Source: Zygnema cylindricum (taxonomy: Eukaryota > Streptophyta > Zygnematophyceae > Zygnematales > Zygnemataceae). Taken from it: 64,000 nucleotides of DNA. The notes under the pieces are model-generated. The model saw only the letters and a program-made list of their open reading frames with translations. It did not search any database and was not told the DNA's origin. Shown one piece after another: positions 46,201 through 57,397 of this stretch; the stretch's first letter is position 1, and every line of letters starts with the position of its first letter. The position numbers and the translations under genes were made by a program. The DNA is taken from NCBI GenBank assembly GCA_037447655.1, contig JBBHKE010001339.1, positions 57,762-121,761 of the forward strand. Direction: 5' to 3'.

Positions 46201-47055
46201 GGGAGGTACAGCGTGAATCAGAAACAATTAGCGTAAGGGCTTTTTTAGTGTCAATAAATTCAATTAGCTATGGAGGATTGTAAAGAATCCGTGTTAAATA
46301 ATTTTGGTATTGACACTATTTTGTGTTCAGCAGCTAAAACAACAATCACTGAATTAGTGTTATTCAATCCAAGAGCAATGTCAGGGTGTAATTTCATATA
46401 AATTGTTTGGAGTTTTGTGCCAGGTGGCAACTACCGCTTTGGTTTCAAGGCAATGGGAGACGCAGGAGATTTGGAGCTTCTCGGTCGACAATATGGCCTT
46501 TCTGTGCACATTGTGGAGGCAGTTTTGGACAATATTAACAACGGAGTCCCAGGAGGAGAAGGAAAAGTTGACTCGGGATATCTTAGTGGAGGGAGAGAGA
46601 TGGGACAGGTCTCCTCTTCTCAAGTTCGGCGAGCATTAAGTTGTGGGGATCTTGAGAGAGTTGCCGGCCTGTTGGGTCGGAGGCATCGAGTGGTAGTGTC
46701 TCTCTCAAAGGTCAGAGACTCTCAACAAGTGGAATCAAAGAGGAAGGGCAATCATACGGAGGATTATGCGAAGGATAGGGAGACCATTGTCACTTCATTG
46801 TTGGATGTAGAGATGGTTAGAGAATTGGTAATTCCCCAAAGCGCATTAACAAACCAGCCACCCGCAGAAGGGATTTATTCCTCTCAAGTTATTTTATATG
46901 GGGAGGAAATGGGGGTAATGGGAGAGCCATGGAGTGATACAAGCATAGGAGCTGCTAGAGTGGAGATATACGAAGGAGAGGTTTATGTGATTTTGGAACA
47001 ACCTCTTCAAAGAAGCGAGCTTATGGGGAAAACAGAGGTGGCCTTGGAGTTTTAG
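43229..47055 (+). CDS. RIBF: Plastid FAD synthetase (RibF-type FMN adenylyltransferase), complete
   Basis: Plant RibF transfers AMP from ATP to FMN to make FAD in plastids; unlike bacterial RibF it has no riboflavin kinase domain. Exons: 43229-43352 (transit-like leader, begins [17 protein letters not shown]), 44386-44538, 44900-45035, 45909-46084 and 46424-47055 (stop TAG). Exon lengths sum to 1221 bases, 406 codons plus stop, and every phase agrees. Motifs: [17 protein letters not shown] (nucleotidyltransferase HxGH signature as HIGH), [40 protein letters not shown] joined to [14 protein letters not shown], and the substrate motif [16 protein letters not shown] with LLGRRHRV. Plant homologues usually read AGENYRFG; here the Glu is Gly at the exon junction. 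The leader is Ser/Cys/Pro-rich and poor in acids, as for chloroplast import (inferred). Introns hold MITEs at 43,814 and 45,072. Confidence 0.95.
43814..43982. mobile_element. MITE family A, copy A11, in RIBF intron 1
   Basis: Termini TACACCGTGTATCGCTATTAG and CTAAGAACGATACACGGTGTA, with TA flanks, 169 bp. Sits in the 1033-bp first intron and does not touch splice sites. Confidence 0.9.
45072..45260. mobile_element. MITE family A remnant, one end only, in RIBF intron 3
   Basis: Left terminus TACACCGTGAATCGTGATTAC is clear; the opposite terminus is not found. Internal AATAACGCTAATAATACTAATT words fit the family. The right boundary is arbitrary. Confidence 0.55.
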
Positions 47056-48148
47056 GGCCTTCATATTTTCGTTCCCACTCCGTAATTTACTTTCTTTCTC
47101 TGGAAATAAGGCGAGTTTTTCGAGGGATACGGAGATAACCATCCTGGGGGGCACTGGATTCGTCTTTGGGTTTCGACATTCACAGTGGGTGAAAATAAGT
47201 GAGTCCCATTTCCCCTTCTCTGCGCTCGTCTCACTGTTACTTCATTTTTCCTCCCAATTGTCTATCTATTTGACCCTCTTCTCACTTCTCTGTCTGTTCC
47301 TTTGCTTCTCAACCCCCCCCTCGCCTCTCCCTGTTTCCTCATCCTTGTTCCCCCTATTTCAAGTTCTTGTTTGCTTCTCTTCGCATTGTGTCACTCTCAC
47401 CGTCTCTCTCCCCTTTTTTGTTTCGTTATTTCCGTTTTGCGTTTTGCGTTTCCCACTCCCTTTTCCTATCTCAATTTCTCTTCAACCCTCTTTTTTATTT
47501 CAATTATCCGTCGATCCCACCAGTATCACTTATCTTATACTCACCTTTCTGTGTCTCACTCTTTCTCTCTCCTCCCCCTGTTTCTCCCCTCATTCTCCAA
47601 CTTCCTCATCTTTGCCATTTTTGCAAGCTCTCTCATTTCTCAGCATGCAAAAATGGCAGCTCATGAGTCTGTAAAAGTGTTGTAAGGTAAACTACAGTAG
47701 CACGGTGGTCATGGTCAAGCAGTCTTCTGCTGAGCCAGAGTTTAGAAAGCGAGATCGTACGGATGTTGCTAGCAGGGAAGAGTCGGCTCCATGGAGACGA
47801 ACTTTCTAAGCAGGAGAGTTGTAGCGTCCGGATTTGGGAAGGGAAAAGAAACCGACGGTCGCCATGGCGAAACTTGTAAAAGGCGCCAGGCTATATTTCT
47901 CTTTGTTTTTGCAGATGCGTAATAATATAGGAGGGATTGCACAACTGCAGCTTTTTGAAATTTGTGAGACCGAGTGCTGTACATTTAGCATAATTTCTTC
48001 AGTTTTTTCTCCATTTTTTTTATCAGCTCTTTCTTCAGTTTTTTCTTCAGTTTTTGCTTTAGTTTTTAGTTTTGGCAGCGGGTACTCTCGCTTTCAGCGC
48101 TTTTTTAGGGTTTTTTTGAGCTTGTTTAGGAACACTTTCTAGAAAGCA
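47056..48148. other. RIBF-JmjC intergenic region, pyrimidine-rich
   Basis: The two genes are in tandem on the plus strand. 47,189-47,660 is strongly C/T-rich and yields long meaningless open frames. From 47,690 to 48,148 lies the presumed 5' region of the JmjC gene. An open frame from 47,834 (starting MGREKKPTVAMAKLVKG) could be a noncoding leader or an unplaced first exon. Confidence 0.45.
47689..48148 (+). promoter_or_regulatory. Presumed 5' region of the JmjC gene
   Basis: Position only: between the pyrimidine-rich tract and the first coding exon. No TATA box can be assigned with confidence. Thymine-rich sequence 47,998-48,140 precedes the chosen ATG at 48,149, which is the first in frame with the exon's phase-0 donor. 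Confidence 0.3.
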
Positions 48149-51100
48149 ATGCAAGTTTCTACACAACTTTCTCTGCTGGAGCATTTCAAGGAGGTATTGA
48201 AGACAGTGGAGGAAAAGCCTCCATTATGGGCTTCTCTGAGGCGTCAAAAGGTGCCTTCTTCTCTGGATGACTTTGAAGGGGAGCCACTCCTCCTGCCTGC
48301 CACGTGGGCACCAAACTGGACAGAAACTCTGGGTGCCTCAGATTTGCAGGAAGGCATAAGCAGGTTGCTGGGAGATTTGGTTGAGGTGAGGTTATTTTCT
48401 GAATTTAACTTCAGTTAGGTTAATTCTATAAGGTTTAAAGTTACTAAAATCTTTTTCTTCTACGTTTTTAAAATTACGGAAGCAGGTTTACTATTGATTT
48501 GAAACATGGAAGTAAGATATGAAGGCTTACTACAACTGCTTTATGAAAAGTTGGGGTTTTGTTTGGCAAATTTTGCATTGTTAATGATTGTTCTTTTTGG
48601 TTAGACTGGATTCGAGATTGGTATATTTTGGTAAGGAGTGTCACAGTTGACACTTTTGTTATGGACTTATCTATCTATTTGATGACATTTGGACATTTTT
48701 TTTAATGACTAGATATTGTTTACCTGTTCACATATGCATGATTGTCTTTGTAAACTACCTATTGTTTAGTCATTGAATATTTTATGACCTTTAGCAATTG
48801 AATGCAAGTAGCAATAGAGCAGTAAACTGCCCATTGCTATTAGAGTCAACCACTCTAGTTTGAGTGAGTGTTGTTTTGACCCCGAAATCATAAATTAGTG
48901 TTAATAACACTAGTTTGTTTGAAGGCCCATAATGAGCCAGGTTGCAAAACACAATTTAGTGTAGTTAATTCTAATAAAGTGTTTACCAATTAATTCACGA
49001 ACTTTAATAATGATGGACGGTGTAGGTTAGATGCGTTGTAACGCCTGGCCAGGTAGCGTTATTGTTACTGCAAGGCAAGGGTTTCAAACATGTCTTTTAT
49101 AAATTGCCATCGTATATGCATCCTATTTTTTCTTATTTTAGGAGAAAAGAACCTTTTGCTGGTTTCGCCGATCTATGGATCCGTTAAAATGTGGTTTTCA
49201 TATTGTTTTCTCTTTTAGAAAAAGACAATCACACAGTCTTCCGTCTAATCCTGACTATGGTGATTTTACTCTTTTGGCCCATTTTAGCCGATTTTCAATG
49301 TCAATCTATCCCAAATATTTTATGTATTTTTTGGTTTTTTTTTTTCCTTTTCTTAGGTGGAAGTTTTCCGCTTGCATTATTCTTGCCGACAGGTGGAAAA
49401 ATTGGAAAGCTCTGGAGATATCTCAAAGAAGAGGGCTAATGTAGATTTTGAAAGTAATGAAATGATTCCACAAAAGTTCAAAAACTGCTTGGAAAAGCCA
49501 GAAATTAAAAACATTAGTGAGTTTGAAAATTTTACGGCTGTTTCAGAAAGTATTTTTCTCGAAAATGTTTCGGTAGAACATTCACAAAGGACAGGTGAAA
49601 GAAACAGAGAAGAGAACCGCCCTAGTTTTTCATCCATGGATCCAATAGCTTTTAGAAAAACAGATGAGGAAAACAGCATTGTTCCTGAAAAGAATTTGGA
49701 TCTCACTCAATTTCCAAAAAAATCACAGCATGAAGAAAAACTCTCTCGAAAAACACCCGAAAACAGTAGTAACAGTAACACTCATACAAAAAAATGTGTC
49801 AATTCATCCAAAATCGCACCTTTATCCTCTCAAAAATCCTTGCCTGTCCCGAAATCTGTCAAAGAAACCATGTATCTTGGGAAATTCTTAGAGGAAGCCC
49901 AAAAATTGACTAAGTCCCTAAAAAAAAACCGAACTTCTATACCTTACCTGGAGAGGTCTTCCCTGTCCCGATTCCCTAAATTCTTCTGATTTGCCCGAGT
50001 TTCGTTTTTTTGTCGAAAAACTTCTTCACCCCACTCTCTCTCCACCTTTCCTCTCTTCAAAAATGGTGACGCAAAGAAATTTTTGGATAGGAAATATTGT
50101 GACGAGTCGTCTACATTTTGACGCTCTTGACAACCTCCATGTCTGTTTATACGGCTCCAAAGTGGTCCACCTCTACTCTCCATGGGACACAAAATACCTT
50201 TATCCTGAACCCTGGAAAAAAAGTGAGTGGGTTTTGGTGGGAGAAACTCATCTTGACAATTTCATTTTATTTTGACAGTTTTTTTTTTTTTTATTGACGA
50301 TTCTTTTTCTGTCGTAGGGGGTTCATTTTGTTTTTGACACTGCCCATCACTATTAGAGCTAATAACACTAATTCGAGTGAGGGTTTTTTTAACCCAAAAT
50401 CATATATTAGAGTTGTTTTCACTTTGCTTTGGTGGTCTATAATGAGCCACCTGGCAAAACATAGTTTAATGTAGTTAATACTTCTAGCTCTTATTCACTA
50501 ACTCAATTAATGATGTAAGGTTTAATTTACCCGCGCAAATTTTTGGAATGAAAAAAGGTCTAAAAAGTTGCATTTAAACTTTGCATTTTTGTGTTGTTAT
50601 ATCGTATGTTTTTTTTTGAATAAACGGGTAACTCAATTGTGTAGGTATCACCATCTCCGTCTGTATTTCCTTGAAAAAAGACTAGAATGTCTATATGTAT
50701 GTGGTTTGGGAGAGGGAGAGGGAGAGGGAGAGGGAGAGATGTGGAGAGAGAGAGGGAGAGGGAGAGGGAGAGGGAGAGGGAGAAGGAGAGGGGGAGGGAA
50801 AAGGAGTTTTTTTGGCGACGTCTCTCTCACATCATTCCGCATGGCAGCAATATGCACTTGTTTAGGAATTATCTTTCAACCTTTTTGTTTTATGCCATGA
50901 AAACAATAATAAATTTGCACAAATTGTTTTACATTCGTTTATTTTTCCCATTTTGTTTTTCTTTGTACATTGGAGATGGTTTGAACAACTGGTCCTCTCT
51001 TCCCTCTATCCTTTGTGCTAACCACGGAAAACATCCCTTGATTTTTCAACAAGCGAAGGGGTTTCGAGTAATGGTATGTTGAACTTAAAAAAAAAATGTT

Positions 51101-51871
51101 GTTTTTCAAACCGCGGTATGGAATAAAAATTACTTTCCTCAGCTTCGTGGAGAAATCAATGACACTTTTGCGCAACAATTTTGTTTTTAACTCTGTTTTT
51201 CTATGGTTTTCATATGTTTTCAAAACAGATTCGTGATGGAGAGGCGTTATACATTCCCGCCGGATGGTGGCACGAGGTAGGAGCCTTGTCTTTGAAAAGA
51301 ACGTTTTTATGCTGTATGAAGTTATAATATTTTAAGACATGTTGTTAAAATAATAATAGTCTTTTCTACCGTGGTTTTATGATAAGAATTGTTTGTTTTT
51401 ATCGCAACTAATTCACATTGAATCATTATTGTTAGTATAGCTTTGTTTCCTAACTACCATGATGGGATTTAACAAGCTTAAATGTTATTATTTGTGTCAT
51501 ATCTTTAACTTGCCATTTTTTTTGCTTCTTTTGAGCTTCAACTTTTTACAGTTTTTTTTTCATTTTTGTAGTTTGATCTCGTGTGACTTCTTCACCTTCA
51601 GTCTCCCTTCAATTCCACTCTCGTGCTCAGTTGGTTTACCGTCAACTTTTTTGAAATTAAACTTTCGCTATTACTGTCACTGTCAAAGCTCAGACATTCG
51701 CAAATTGTTTCTTTCTTTTTTATTATTTTTTTCAATGATTTTGAATTTTTTTCGCTAAATTTTATATTCTCTGTCAACACGTGGTTCGAACCCGACAAAA
51801 ATGCGAGTTTTCCGCAGACTCTCATGATGCTCCAATCAATGAGCAAATTGTTTTTTCCGTCTCTTTTATAG
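48149..51871 (+). CDS. JmjC-domain (cupin-like) oxygenase, with one apparent frameshift
   Basis: Putative Fe(II)/2-oxoglutarate-dependent hydroxylase or demethylase of the JMJD5/JMJD7/FIH-like small JmjC group. Exons: 48149-48385 (starts MQVSTQLSLLEHFKEV), 49357-50222, 50976-51073, 51229-51276 and a less certain terminal exon around 51,694-51,871. The second exon encodes a long Ser/Lys/Asn-rich linker, then YLERSSLSRFPKF, a one-base frame change near 49,980, and SSDLPEFRFFVEKLL, NFWIGNIVTSRLHFDALDNL and KVVHLYSPWDTKYLYP. The HFD of RLHFDALDN gives the iron-binding His-x-Asp; Lys of KVVHLYSP is a candidate 2-oxoglutarate ligand; the distal iron His is in EALYIPAGWWHE. The end FSVNTWFEPD fits the last JmjC strand. 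The frameshift leaves a TGA at 49,987, so the copy may be inactive or hold an unrecognised small intron. The exact subfamily is not determined. Confidence 0.75.
48823..49024. mobile_element. Family A-related MITE (subfamily FA) in JmjC intron 1
   Basis: Left end ACTGCCCATTGCTATTAGAG, right end AATAATGATGGACGGTGTA; the interior GAGTGAGTGTT, ATAATGAGCCA and ATTTAGTGTAGTTAATTC are shared with 34,755-34,926 and 50,338-50,520. About 200 bp. Confidence 0.75.
50338..50520. mobile_element. Family A-related MITE (subfamily FA) in JmjC intron 2
   Basis: Left end ACTGCCCATCACTATTAGAG; shared ATAATGAGCCA, AACATAGTTTAATGTAGTTAAT and an eroded right end TTAATGATGTAAGG. It lies between exons ending 50,222 and starting 50,976. 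Confidence 0.7.
50709..50805. repeat. (GGGAGA)n microsatellite in JmjC intron 2
   Basis: Hexanucleotide purine repeat of about 95 bp. Its inverted counterpart (CTCCCT)n is at 63,946-64,000, where the window ends. G-quadruplex-prone on the plus strand. Confidence 0.9.
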
Positions 51872-53855
51872 TCTGTCTTACTTCTTAATTTTTTTTGTTC
51901 GCAATGTTTTATTTTTGTTTTCCTATGCTCAGATGGAGTATTATTGCACGTATTTCGTGAAGCTTATTACCCTATACTCCAAATATATGGCTGGAAAACA
52001 TAAAAAATCGACACCTGGAGAAGGTTCAATGAATTCGCCAGCAAAAAGCAAAGTGATATCATATGCTATTATTATATGATATGCTATGACATGATATGAT
52101 ATTATGGTTATGATTATAATCACGCATCAAAGTCTAGCCTTGAAATTGTTGATCGAGTCTCTTAATTAGTAATCACTTTCACGTTTTTGATGCTCGTTGT
52201 CCAGCCATTGTCATTTTCATTTTCAAACCGAATAGGCTCTCTTGAAATGGAGAAGTTTAAGAGAGAGAGAATGATTTAGATTAGCTTAACCATCATTTTT
52301 TAAATACTACGGCTCATTACCTTTTTCTTCGCCATTCACCTGAGAAATACCATAGGTTTGTCACGAAAAAGAATTTGGAAGATGACTACGACAACGTGAT
52401 AACAATCACCATTCTAAAAAAAAGTTTAAAATTTAGTTACTGTAGAAAACTAAGTAGTAGTACGATTATCATTTTACTCGTCTCCTTGTGATGCTGTGTG
52501 TGTAATTAGGGACGAGATAGTTTTCCAATCTTGACATAAGTTGGTTCTCTAAAGGCCAAAGAGGTTTGGCGTGTGGCAGTGTTAGGTTGCATATTAGGAT
52601 GATACGTTTATTGAATAATAAACTGTGTTAATGATACCTAAATCACATAATGAATCAATCTGACTAAAAATAGTGGAAGATAAAAAATATTTTTTTTATT
52701 GGTACAATTTAGAGACGCAGAAGTAGGAAAAGTGCTGTCACGGCGACAAGGCGCCGGTTCTAACTTGCTCTCGCTATGGCAATCTCTGTGTCGAAATTTC
52801 ACAGAACTTACATTATTCGTGAATAAATTCTAAACTTCATTAAAAAAACGGTCAAAAAGCATCATTTTCATTGATGAAAAGTGCATCTCTTCGTCGCACA
52901 CAACAAATATATGTCGAGATTGTAAATGAGAGACCATATGCATTAAAAAAAAAATGATACAAAAAAGATAGTTATTTAAAATAAAAAGAGGTATTAACGA
53001 TGCATATCATAGTTACATGAAATACAGTCCAGATGTGTCAACCCCAAATATGTAAATGGGGATCAACCTTCATCAAACCAAACAATCAAACAACTTTATT
53101 ATCATAAAAATAGAAACACATGTACCAAAACCACTTTCAATGCACATTAAAGAACAATAATGTTCGGAGAACGAAGTTTGAATGATATTGGCTGGTAAAC
53201 TTTCATTCACAGATCGAAAAGACCAAAATATCTTTTTATTATATCATATTAAGATGGAGGACATGCTAATATCTTTTTATTATATCATATTAATATGAAG
53301 GGCATGCTACTCTACAGTAACCATAGAAAGTTTTATTCACCCATCTCGGTTTATTTCACCCATCTCTAGTAAGTTATCACCCAATACTCAAAATGTAAAT
53401 TCTAAAAGCGCCTAATTACCTATGTTAATATTTATAAGACCCATAAAAAAAAAAGAGTGAAATATATGCAAAATGCAACTATAATATTTCACTGCTTGGA
53501 TACAACATTTGACGTGACACAAAACCTCTCCACCAGAACAAAGCCAAAAAATATTTGCCTGTCGAGCAACGGAAAAGCTTATGATGTTCGCTTATTAAGT
53601 AGTCAAGGGCTTTCTCACAGGCTACTTTTCAAAAACTTGAGCTGAATTTTTTTGACTTAGGACCTTGTGCATCTGTCTATTTTCCAAACTTTAAGAGCAA
53701 ATTCTTTAGTTATCGTGGCATCTGGAATTGCATAGAGTTGTTAACATCAATTTTTTTTTTCCTTTTTTTTTTGTCCACGACAATTCCAGGTCGATTAAAA
53801 TGATAGTAAGAGTTACTTTGAATTAGTAAAAGTCATGGGTGTTGGTTTTTTCATT
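51872..53855. other. Left-arm sequence downstream of JmjC, no gene
   Basis: AT-rich, no recognised coding sequence. An open frame at about 51,933-52,080 (MEYYCTYFVKLITLYSKYM) is conserved in the right arm (VKLITVYSKYMAK at about 56,040-56,000), so it may be an additional 3' exon. A 50-bp tandem duplication with ATCTTTTTATTATATCATAT is present at 53,229-53,310 in this arm only. Confidence 0.5.
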
Positions 53856-54099
53856 TCTATCTACGGTTTTGTATCCTTAGTTTTTTATTTTAGTTTATCC
53901 TTTACCCATTTTCTCTTCTTTTTTCATCTTATTTTTGTCGCCTTTTTATTATTCTTAGGTGTTCATTTTTTCGATGTCTTTTTATCGTTTTGCCTAGAAA
54001 AAAGACGAACAAAATGTGACAGCTGTGTTGCAACAATTGTATTCAAGTAATGGATTGTACTCTTTTAGTTATAAATCTTAGTAGAAAACGTCAAAAAAA
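53856..54099. other. Palindrome spacer
   Basis: About 240 bp between the arms, T-rich on the plus strand, with no inverse match to itself that I can see. A plus-strand open frame 53,835-54,050 is hydrophobic only because the DNA is T-rich. Confidence 0.6.
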
Positions 54100-56491
54100 T
54101 CAACACCCATGACTTTTAATCAATAAAACCTAATTCAAAATAAATATATATATCATTTTAATCGACTTGGAATTGTCGTGGACCAAAAAAACAGAATTGT
54201 CGTGGACCAAAAAAACAGTAAAAAAAAAAATGATATTGACAACTCTATGCAATAGCAGATGCCACGGAAACTAAAGAATCTGCTCTTAGAGTTTGGAAAA
54301 AAGACAGAAGCACGAGGCCCTAAGTTGAAATTTTTCAGCTCAAGTTTTTGAAAATAGCCTATGAGAAAGCTTTATATTACTTAGTAAGCGAACCTCATGA
54401 ACATTTGCGCTGCTCGACAGTCAAATATTTTTTGGCTTTGTTGTGGTAGAGAGGTTTTGTGTCACGTCATATACTGTATCCAAATAGTTAAATATTATAG
54501 TTTTTCTTTTGCAGGTATTTCACTTTTTCTTTGTGGGTCTTGTAAATATTGACATAGGTAGTTAGGCGTTTTTAGAATTTACATTTTGAGTATTGGGTGA
54601 TAAACTCAGTAAAGATGGGTGAATAAAACTGAGATGGGTGAATAAAACTTTCTACGGTTAATGTAGAGTAGATGCCCTTAATCTTAATAAGATGTAATAA
54701 AAAGATATTTTGGTCTTTTCGATATGTGAATGAAAGCTTAACGGCTAGTATCAATTAAATTTCATTTTCTGGACATTATTGTTTTCCAATATGTATTGAA
54801 AGTGATTTTGGTACATGTGTTTCTATTTTTATGATAATGAAGTTATTTGATTGTTTGGCTTGATGAAGGTTGATCACCATATCTATATTTGGGGTTGACA
54901 CATTTGGACTTTATTTCATGTAACTATGATATACACCACTACTACCTTTTCTTATTTAAAATAAGTATTTTTTTTGTATCATTTTTTTTTGAATGCATGT
55001 GGTATCTCGCTCACAATCTCGACATATATTTGTTGAGTGCGGGAAAGAGATGCACTTTTCATCTATAAAAATGATGCTTTTTGACCGTTTTTTTTTAGTG
55101 AAGTTTAGAATTTATTGACGAAAAACGTAGGTCCTCTGAAATTTCGACACAGATATTGCCATAGCGAAAGCAAGTTACAACCGACGCCTTGTCGCCGTGA
55201 CAATACTTTTTCTACTTCCGGGTCTCTTAACTGAACCAATAAAAAAAAATCATTTTCATTTTCCACTTTTTTTAGTCGGGTTAATTAATTATGTGATTGA
55301 GGTATCATTAACACAATATATTAATCAAGAAACGTATCATCGTAATATGCAACCTAACACTGCCATACGCCCAACCACTTGGGCCTATGGAGAACCAACT
55401 TCTGTCAAGATTGGAAAACTATCTCCTCGCTAATTACACACACAGGCGCTAAGAGATTGGCTAGCACAAGGAGACGAGAAAAATGATAGTCGTACTACTA
55501 CTTAGTTTTCTACAGTAACTAAATTTTAAACTTCTTCTCAAAATGGTGATTGTTATCACCGTTGTCAAACTCATCTTCCAAATTCTTTTTCATGACAAAC
55601 CTGTGGTATTTTTCCTGTGGATGGCGAAGAAAAATGCAATAAGTCGTAGTATTTAGAAAATGAAGTTCGAGCTAATCTGAATTATTATCTCTCTTTTTTA
55701 GACTTCACCATTGCAAGAGAGCCTATTCGGTTTGAAAATAAAATTGACAATGGTCAGACAACGTACATTAGAAATGTGAAAATGATTACTCATTGAGAGA
55801 GTCGATTGAAAATTTAAAGGCTAGATTTTGATGATGCGTGATTATAATCATAACCATAATATCATATCAAATCATATCATATCATATCATATAGTCATAT
55901 CATATTATAATCATATCATATCACTTTGCTTTTGCCAAGGGAATTCATTGAACTTTTTCTAACTTTTTCTAACTTTTTGTAGGTGTCAATTTTTTATGTA
56001 TTTTTGCCATATATTTGGAATATACGGTAATAAGCTTCACTAAATACGTGCGATGGTCACTATCTGAGCGCAAGAAAACAAAAAAAAACACCGCGAACAA
56101 AAAAAATAAAAAAAGTAAGACAGACCATAAAAGAGGCAAAAAAATCAATTTACTCACCGAGTGGAGCATCATGAGAGTTGGTCGAAAACTCGTTTTTTTG
56201 CCGAGTTCGAACCACAAGTTGACAGAGAATGTGAAATCCAACGTAAAAACCTTCAAAATCACCGAAAATATAATAAAAAAAAGAAACAAATTGCGAATGT
56301 TTAAGCTTTGATAATGATAATAGTAACAAAAGTTTAATTTCAAAAAAGTTGATGGTAAACCATCTAAGCACTGGAGTGAATTGGAAGGGAAACTCAAAGT
56401 GAAGAAGTCAAACAAGATCAAACTACAAAAAATAAAAAGACTGTAAAAAGTCGAAGCTCAAAAGAAGCAAAAAAAATGGTAAGTTAAACAT
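54100..56491. repeat. Right arm of giant inverted duplication, proximal part
   Basis: Inverse of 51,500-53,855. It includes, on the minus strand, the duplicated JmjC terminal-exon sequence (56,330-56,130; reads FTFSVNLWFELGKK) and the CACGCATCA/ATATGATATG tract near 55,840-55,930. It is interrupted at 56,491 by the copia element. Confidence 0.92.
56130..56335 (-). pseudogene. Inverted copy of JmjC terminal exon
   Basis: Reads FSVNLWFELGKKTSF-RPTLMMLHS against FSVNTWFEPDKNASF-PQTLMMLQS of the left arm. The frame stays open well beyond the left copy's stop, ending at 55,969. It lies downstream (minus sense) of the copia element. Confidence 0.6.
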
Positions 56492-57396
56492 ATAATTCTG
56501 TGGTCTCTATTGACCCATAGAATAGGCAACCTATGTAAAGCCTTTAAGATAATATATGCCTTTTAGGTTTTCTCAATGAATAAGTGTCACCTTGGCACGC
56601 AAGTATTTTGACCTACCTCACCCTTGTGAAGACGCGACTCCCCTGAGCTGAACGCAAATAAAATCACTGAAATTGCTCCCTTGAGTAGTAAGTTATGGCT
56701 GGTCAAAAAATGGTCAAAAAATGACCTTTATAGTTACAAGCTTTTTAGAGAGAGGTACCTAAATTTCACTAAGTTTTAGTCTGTCTACTCACGTATACGT
56801 ACTGCTAAACCCTAGTCGAACACAGTGTATAATACAAAATGATAAAGTGGCCGATGTATTTATTGTACGGCTACTGTACGACATGGCTTTCAAGGCGACA
56901 TCTATCAAATCAAGAGCCATAGTTTCTCTTCACATCTTCCCCGGTATCCATCAATGTGGCGCCACGTGGCATCGCGTGACACAATCTCTAAATGCCGCCA
57001 AAAAACTCATTTTGGGTGGTGGCTGCAACGACGGCCATCGTATCAATTAAATTAACAAAGTTCAGATCGCGTCTGTACATGAATGGTTTCACATGCGCTT
57101 TTTTGTCAAATTGGTATGAATAAGCTAACGGGCCAAAATCTAAGTACTTTTCAAACCTCATGACTGTATCGTTTCGTCAACGCTTTAATGGTTAAGTCTT
57201 TCGGCTATATTGAGTTCGCAAGTCGCAGGTTCAAATCTTGTTAGGACACCATTTTGGTAAAATGCTCTTTTCTTCAAACTGCCACTTTCTGAATAAGGTG
57301 ACATCTATGGCGTGTTTTTGATCCTCTCTCTCTCTCTCTCTCTTTAGAGTCTAACTAAAATAAAAAAGTAAACTATTAATTACCTTTTTTTCAACA
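56492..57396 (-). repeat. 3' LTR of copia element
   Basis: About 905 bp, collinear with 62,297-63,270. Shared landmarks: GCACGCAAGTATTTTG, TGGCCGATGTA, CATCTTCCCCGGTATCC, GGTTCAAATCTTGTTAGGAC and a CT repeat. Many differences from the 5' copy indicate an old insertion. Confidence 0.92.
57175..57252 (+). other. tRNA-like segment with A and B boxes, 3' LTR
   Basis: Reads TTTAATGGTTAAGTCTTTCG (A-box-like) and, about 35 bases on, CAGGTTCAAATCTTG (B box GGTTCAAATC), ending GGACACCA. It lies opposite to the element's transcription. No convincing full cloverleaf, so not called as a tRNA gene. Confidence 0.5.
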
Positions 57397-57397
57397 C

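Larger units (their letters stand above)
50640..53855. repeat. Left arm of giant inverted duplication
   Basis: This arm contains the last JmjC exons and downstream sequence. It is matched in inverse orientation by 54,100-56,491 plus 63,271-64,000. Diagnostic pairs: GTCACGGCGACAAGGCG near 52,737 and its inverse near 55,190; GTCGATTAAAATGATA near 53,791 and its inverse near 54,165; GGATGGTGGCACGAG at 51,262 and its inverse at 63,454. Small indels and substitutions are frequent. Confidence 0.92.

Noticed and set aside
46894-47154. Minus-strand open frame over the RIBF last exon
   Set aside because: Antisense shadow of a well-supported coding exon.
47189-47685. Hydrophobic plus-strand open frames after RIBF
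   Set aside because: T/C-rich DNA yields Leu/Phe/Ser strings in several frames at once, with no signal or family motif.
50709-50805. CRISPR-like array
   Set aside because: Hexanucleotide microsatellite without spacers, in a eukaryotic intron.
51598-51846. Minus-strand open frame opposite the JmjC terminal exon
   Set aside because: The plus-strand frame carries the FSVNTWFEPD strand motif and is conserved in the inverted copy; the antisense frame has no motif.
53835-54050. Small hydrophobic protein in the palindrome spacer
   Set aside because: T-rich DNA gives Phe/Leu; not conserved in either arm.
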